Translations under genes and position numbers: made by a program
In this document: positions 60,989 to 64,000 of the stretch, in pieces
Layout: the number at the start of each line of letters is the position of its first letter
How positions within the stretch are numbered: position 1 is the first letter of the stretch
The notes under the pieces: generated by a model
What the model saw: only the letters and a program-made list of their open reading frames with translations
Databases searched by the model: none
What the model was told of the DNA's origin: nothing
NCBI RefSeq assembly: GCF_036226745.1
Contig: NZ_CP109013.1
Location: 7,502,001 to 7,566,000 of the forward strand
DNA length: 64,000 bases
Origin: Streptomyces sp. NBC_00683
GTDB lineage: Bacteria > Actinomycetota > Actinomycetes > Streptomycetales > Streptomycetaceae
Direction: 5' to 3'

Positions 60989-62315
60989 TGACGAGGGTTC
61001 CTTCTTCGATCTGGTAGTCGAGGGGCAGCGAGAGCGCACGCATGGCCGCGACCATGCCCGTGTTGTGCGCCTGGGTGACGGCGTACACGCTCTCGCAGCC
61101 CGCCTCGACGGCCAGGGCCACCAGCCGGCCCAGGAGTTCGGAGCCGATGCCCCTGCGCTGCCAGTCGTCCTCGACCATCAGAGCGACCTCGGTCTCGTCC
61201 CCGTCCCAGAGCAGGTGGCCGAGTGCGACCAGCCTGCCGGAAGCCGTCTGAACGGCGAGGGTCCGGCCGAAACGCGGGCTCAGCAGGTGGTCCAGATAGC
61301 GGTCGGCGTCCCGCACCGGGCCGTGGTACCGCAGACCGAGGGTGCGGTCGGAGCAGCGGTCGTGCATGGCGCGGGCGGCAGCGAGGTCGCTGCGGTCCGC
61401 GCGGCGCACCGTGATCTCGTTGCCCTCGGGAAGGGTGAGGACGTCCTCGCTGCGCGGGACGCGCGGCCCGAGACGGGCATCGAGCTCCACCAGCGCACGG
61501 GCCCTGGCGAATTCGGTCGGGGTGAACGGAAGGTAGGGCCGTTCGACGGTGATGACGCCGCCGGAGGGGTCGCGAAGCCTCATCACGGTCTCCTCCAGAA
61601 CTCCCTCCACGGGAGCACTCTCCCCGGTGGGCCGCCCCGTGATCGACAGGGCCGGGAGCGAATGGATGGTGCAACGGCCGAGCAGCTGGCGCAGCGCGAG
61701 AGGGAGCTCCGCCGCGTCCAGAGCGGTGCGGGTCGCGAGGCCGAGGACCCTGGTGGGCGCATCCACCAGGTCGTGGGCGTCCGCGCGCTCGATCCAGGTG
61801 GCGGACCCACCCGCTGCGGAGATCTCCCGGGTGAGCTGCTGAGCCGGCAGCGCTGCGGGCGCCCGCAGCAGGAACTCGTCGACCGTGCCCTCCGCCAGCG
61901 GGTGCGTCTGCAGCGTGAGAATGTCGATCCGGTGCCGGGCAAGGGCGATGCAGAGGGCGGCGAGGGTGCCGGGGGTGTCCCGCACCGTCGTCCGCATCCG
62001 CCACAGCACCGTCTCCAGGTCCTCCTCCACGCCGGAGGACGCGAGCGCGCCGTCCGCGCCGCCGGTGTCCGTATCGGTCTCCGGCGGCGGCGGGGCGTGG
62101 CTGTGGCGTCGTGCCCACCATGTGTGGAACGCGGCCGTGGCCGCGAGGGCCACGGCCGAAGCGACCAGCAGGTACGGGCCGTCGGGGGTGTGCCCGATCA
62201 GATTGGCGATCGCGTCGGCCACCGCAACCGCTGTGAAGAGGGCGGCCAGCTCGATCAGGTCCCGCCGCCAGTGGTGGGGGCGGCGGGCACTCTTTGCGGA
62301 TGTCACATCAGTCAT
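60906..62315 (-). CDS. Membrane-ACT-GNAT fusion protein
   Basis: 469 residues: two membrane helices (about 20-65), an ACT-like ligand domain (about 105-175: TTVRDTPGTLAALCIALARH), a linker, and a C-terminal GNAT acetyltransferase (about 300-445: LMVEDDWQRRGIGSELLGRL acetyl-CoA loop). It suggests acetylation controlled by an amino acid. 31 bp downstream of the large partial gene, so probably one operon. Confidence 0.88.
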   Translation of the reverse strand: MTDVTSAKSARRPHHWRRDLIELAALFTAVAVADAIANLIGHTPDGPYLLVASAVALAATAAFHTWWARRHSHAPPPPETDTDTGGADGALASSGVEEDLETVLWRMRTTVRDTPGTLAALCIALARHRIDILTLQTHPLAEGTVDEFLLRAPAALPAQQLTREISAAGGSATWIERADAHDLVDAPTRVLGLATRTALDAAELPLALRQLLGRCTIHSLPALSITGRPTGESAPVEGVLEETVMRLRDPSGGVITVERPYLPFTPTEFARARALVELDARLGPRVPRSEDVLTLPEGNEITVRRADRSDLAAARAMHDRCSDRTLGLRYHGPVRDADRYLDHLLSPRFGRTLAVQTASGRLVALGHLLWDGDETEVALMVEDDWQRRGIGSELLGRLVALAVEAGCESVYAVTQAHNTGMVAAMRALSLPLDYQIEEGTLVITARLGATPVLPAAPHGQAEQTPQTRR

Positions 62316-62346
62316 GTCCTCACTGTGACCGAACGGTGTTGCCTGA

Positions 62347-64000
62347 TCACGAACGCATTGTGACTGATGGGTTACGTGTGGATCTGGCGCCTATCAGTAC
62401 CTTTTGGCTGTCCCCGTCGACGGGCTCCCCGCCGTACCCGGGTCCGGACGCCGCCAGCAGCCGGGCGGCCTGCCGCACCAGCTGCGAGGAGCCCCGCCGG
62501 CCGGCGGTCGCGGCGAGGCCGGCGATCGGCTCCGGGGCCACCGGTCCGCAGCGTTCCGCGCACGCGGCCGCCACGGCCAGGATGTCGCCCAGCCCGTGCG
62601 GCGCCTTCTCGTAGGCCAGCAGGCTCGGCAGCGCTGCCGTGAGCACCGTGAGGACCGTCCGGTACGCGCCCGTGGCGGCGGCTGTACGGGCCGAGTCCGC
62701 GAGCCGGTTCGGCTTCACGAGATCGTGGTCGACGAGAATGGCAAGCTCCCGGCCGAGCAGTCCCGGGTCCAGGCGCCCCTGCGCGGCGAGTACGAGGAGG
62801 GTGTCCACCGCCGAGAGGCGGTCCTCCGGATGGCGTGCCCCCAGCCCGTACGCCAGGGCGAGATGAATGGCGTCGGCGGCAGGTCCACCCGCCTCGGCGA
62901 GTCCCGGCAGGACCCAGGCCCCGCCGTCCGGGCCGTCGTCGGCGCCGTGCATGAGGGTGGGTATCAGCCAGGCCGCGAGCGCCTCGCCGTCCTCGGGGAG
63001 GGCCGCGAGCCAGTGCTCCGAGCGGGCGGCGGCCCAGTGGTAGCAGGGGCTCTGATCGGGGTAGTGCGGACGGCCCAGCCAGTGGAACGCGCGTGGGAAC
63101 TCCTGCTGGATGTCGAGGCGTTCCTTCGTGGCGAGCAGCACCCGCCGGGTCCCGGTGGCGGACCGCTGCCACCAGGTACCGGGGGTCGGACGGTGGCTGT
63201 CGGACCCGTGCCGCAGTACGGGTGCGACCGGTGTGTCCGCCCGCAGCCACGAGGCGAGCCGGTCGCCCTCCGCCGTGCCGAGCAGGGCGGCGTCGGCCGC
63301 TGCCCGCAGGCTGTCGGTCCTTCGCACGCGAAGCAGCGCCTGCGCGAAGTCGGCGGGCCCCGGCCGGACGCCGAGCCGACGGTAGGCACGCAGCCTCTCC
63401 ACGAGCTCGTCGGCGTCCAGCGAACCGGTGTGCCAGGTCGGCGTGGCCAGCAGGAACGGCACCTGACCCGTTGCCGCGAAGGCGGCCGCCTCCCACAGCC
63501 TCGCGTACATCACCCCGTCCAGCGCGGCATGCGGGCAGGTGCCTGCTGCCGTCCAGCGGTTGCGTCCGTCGTGCACGGACCGGAACGAGATCCGGCCGAG
63601 CAGCGATGCCGCGACAAGATCGAGACCGCCGGGATTCCTGGTGAACCACCGGTCCACCTGCTCCTCGCGAAGGTCATCGAGCCACCATTGTCCGGCCATG
63701 GCCTCGCGCAGTGCCTCCGTCAGCGCGGCACGGTCGGTCCGGGCGTGACGGATCAGCCCGTCGAGCGCGCGCTCGAACGAACCGACCTCCCGCGAGCCGG
63801 AGTTCACGAGGGCGGCCACCTCCTCGACGAGCTCGGCCACCGTCCCCGGAGCCGGTCCGAGGAGACGCGCGGCAGGCACCGGGGGCAGGGTCTCCTCGTA
63901 GGGCTCCTCCGCGGGGCCCTCGTCCAGCAGGTCCCCGAACACCTCGTGGGCGGCAGCCCGGTGCATCGGTCCCAGCTGCGCCGCGGCAACGGCGAGATCC
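62347..64000 (-). CDS. Large hypothetical protein (DUF6493-like), 5' end beyond the window
   Basis: 551 codons visible; the frame stays open to the last base (AVAAAQLGPMHRAA precedes the first in-window ATG at 63966), so the start lies outside. Rich in helical repeats (LAASLLGRISFRSVHDGRNR, AIHLALAYGLGARHPEDRLS), no catalytic motif. It resembles large DUF6493-type Streptomyces proteins, often found near SWIM-zinc-finger and ATPase genes; I am unsure of this assignment. Confidence 0.7.
   Translation of the reverse strand, partial: DLAVAAAQLGPMHRAAAHEVFGDLLDEGPAEEPYEETLPPVPAARLLGPAPGTVAELVEEVAALVNSGSREVGSFERALDGLIRHARTDRAALTEALREAMAGQWWLDDLREEQVDRWFTRNPGGLDLVAASLLGRISFRSVHDGRNRWTAAGTCPHAALDGVMYARLWEAAAFAATGQVPFLLATPTWHTGSLDADELVERLRAYRRLGVRPGPADFAQALLRVRRTDSLRAAADAALLGTAEGDRLASWLRADTPVAPVLRHGSDSHRPTPGTWWQRSATGTRRVLLATKERLDIQQEFPRAFHWLGRPHYPDQSPCYHWAAARSEHWLAALPEDGEALAAWLIPTLMHGADDGPDGGAWVLPGLAEAGGPAADAIHLALAYGLGARHPEDRLSAVDTLLVLAAQGRLDPGLLGRELAILVDHDLVKPNRLADSARTAAATGAYRTVLTVLTAALPSLLAYEKAPHGLGDILAVAAACAERCGPVAPEPIAGLAATAGRRGSSQLVRQAARLLAASGPGYGGEPVDGDSQKVLIGARSTRNPSVTMRS

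Noticed and set aside
1..64000. CRISPR arrays, rRNA or tRNA genes
   Set aside because: I looked for regularly spaced short repeats, tRNA-like CCA/GTTCGA patterns and rRNA signatures and saw none; the only tandem arrays have no spacers.

Overview
The window is high-GC actinobacterial chromosome, almost certainly Streptomyces. The supporting signs are strong third-position G/C bias, GTG and TTG starts, many leaderless starts (a TANNNT box 6-7 nt before the start codon), a SARP regulator, modular type I PKS, a third EF-Tu (tuf3) and a second-type apolipoprotein N-acyltransferase. Gene order from about 16 kb onward looks like ordinary Streptomyces core chromosome. I could run no search, so family names come from motifs and memory of the families.

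1-12.7 kb is the right end of a type I polyketide gene cluster. The last 2433 residues of a PKS (partial AT-KR-ACP, then KS-AT-KR-ACP plus a C-terminal docking region, no thioesterase) are followed, convergently, by a SARP activator. Next comes a divergent pair of transcription units: an acyl-CoA carboxylase beta subunit on the minus strand and KASIII-ACP-KASII on the plus strand. The space between them carries 11-bp-spaced heptamer repeats (about KTCAGMG) on both strands. On each side the last repeat ends exactly 8 bp before a CANNNT -10 box, which is textbook SARP operator geometry. I infer that the SARP switches on a dedicated acyl-supply module for the PKS. A degraded IS701-type transposase fragment marks the cluster border at about 12.9-13.1 kb.

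13-31 kb: a DUF1707 protein, a HipA-like kinase with a DUF3037 partner, two SDRs behind a good promoter and operator, an orphan peptide-binding lipoprotein, ung, a TetR/FAD-monooxygenase pair with two operators, a Gfo/Idh/MocA oxidoreductase, lnt, a SnoaL-like protein, a frameshifted APH-like gene, a VOC protein, a small leaderless gene, and a T4 Rnl2-type RNA ligase.

31.2-36.5 kb is a 5.2-kb island flanked by 59-bp direct copies (58/59 identical) of the 3' end of uppP. It holds an RlaP-type nucleotidyltransferase (a likely RNA-repair partner of the ligase just outside), hypothetical genes, an IS5-type element whose transposase is broken and whose 3' part is replaced by a gene, a GNAT enzyme, a broken XRE/TPR regulator and a second copy of the small leaderless gene. 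No integrase is visible.

36.4-64 kb is core: uppP, a VTT-domain protein, an AlkD-type repair protein, tuf3 preceded by an Ala-rich leader ORF and terminator-like folds, transporters, a hotdog protein, gamma-carbonic anhydrase, an XRE-cupin/EamA pair, AAC(3)-like, YigZ, sbcD-sbcC, two Lrp/AsnC regulators (one divergent from a rhodanese, one from a trans-sulfuration PLP enzyme), an ATP-grasp protein, a DUF885 peptidase, an ACT-GNAT membrane fusion, and a large protein running off the right edge.
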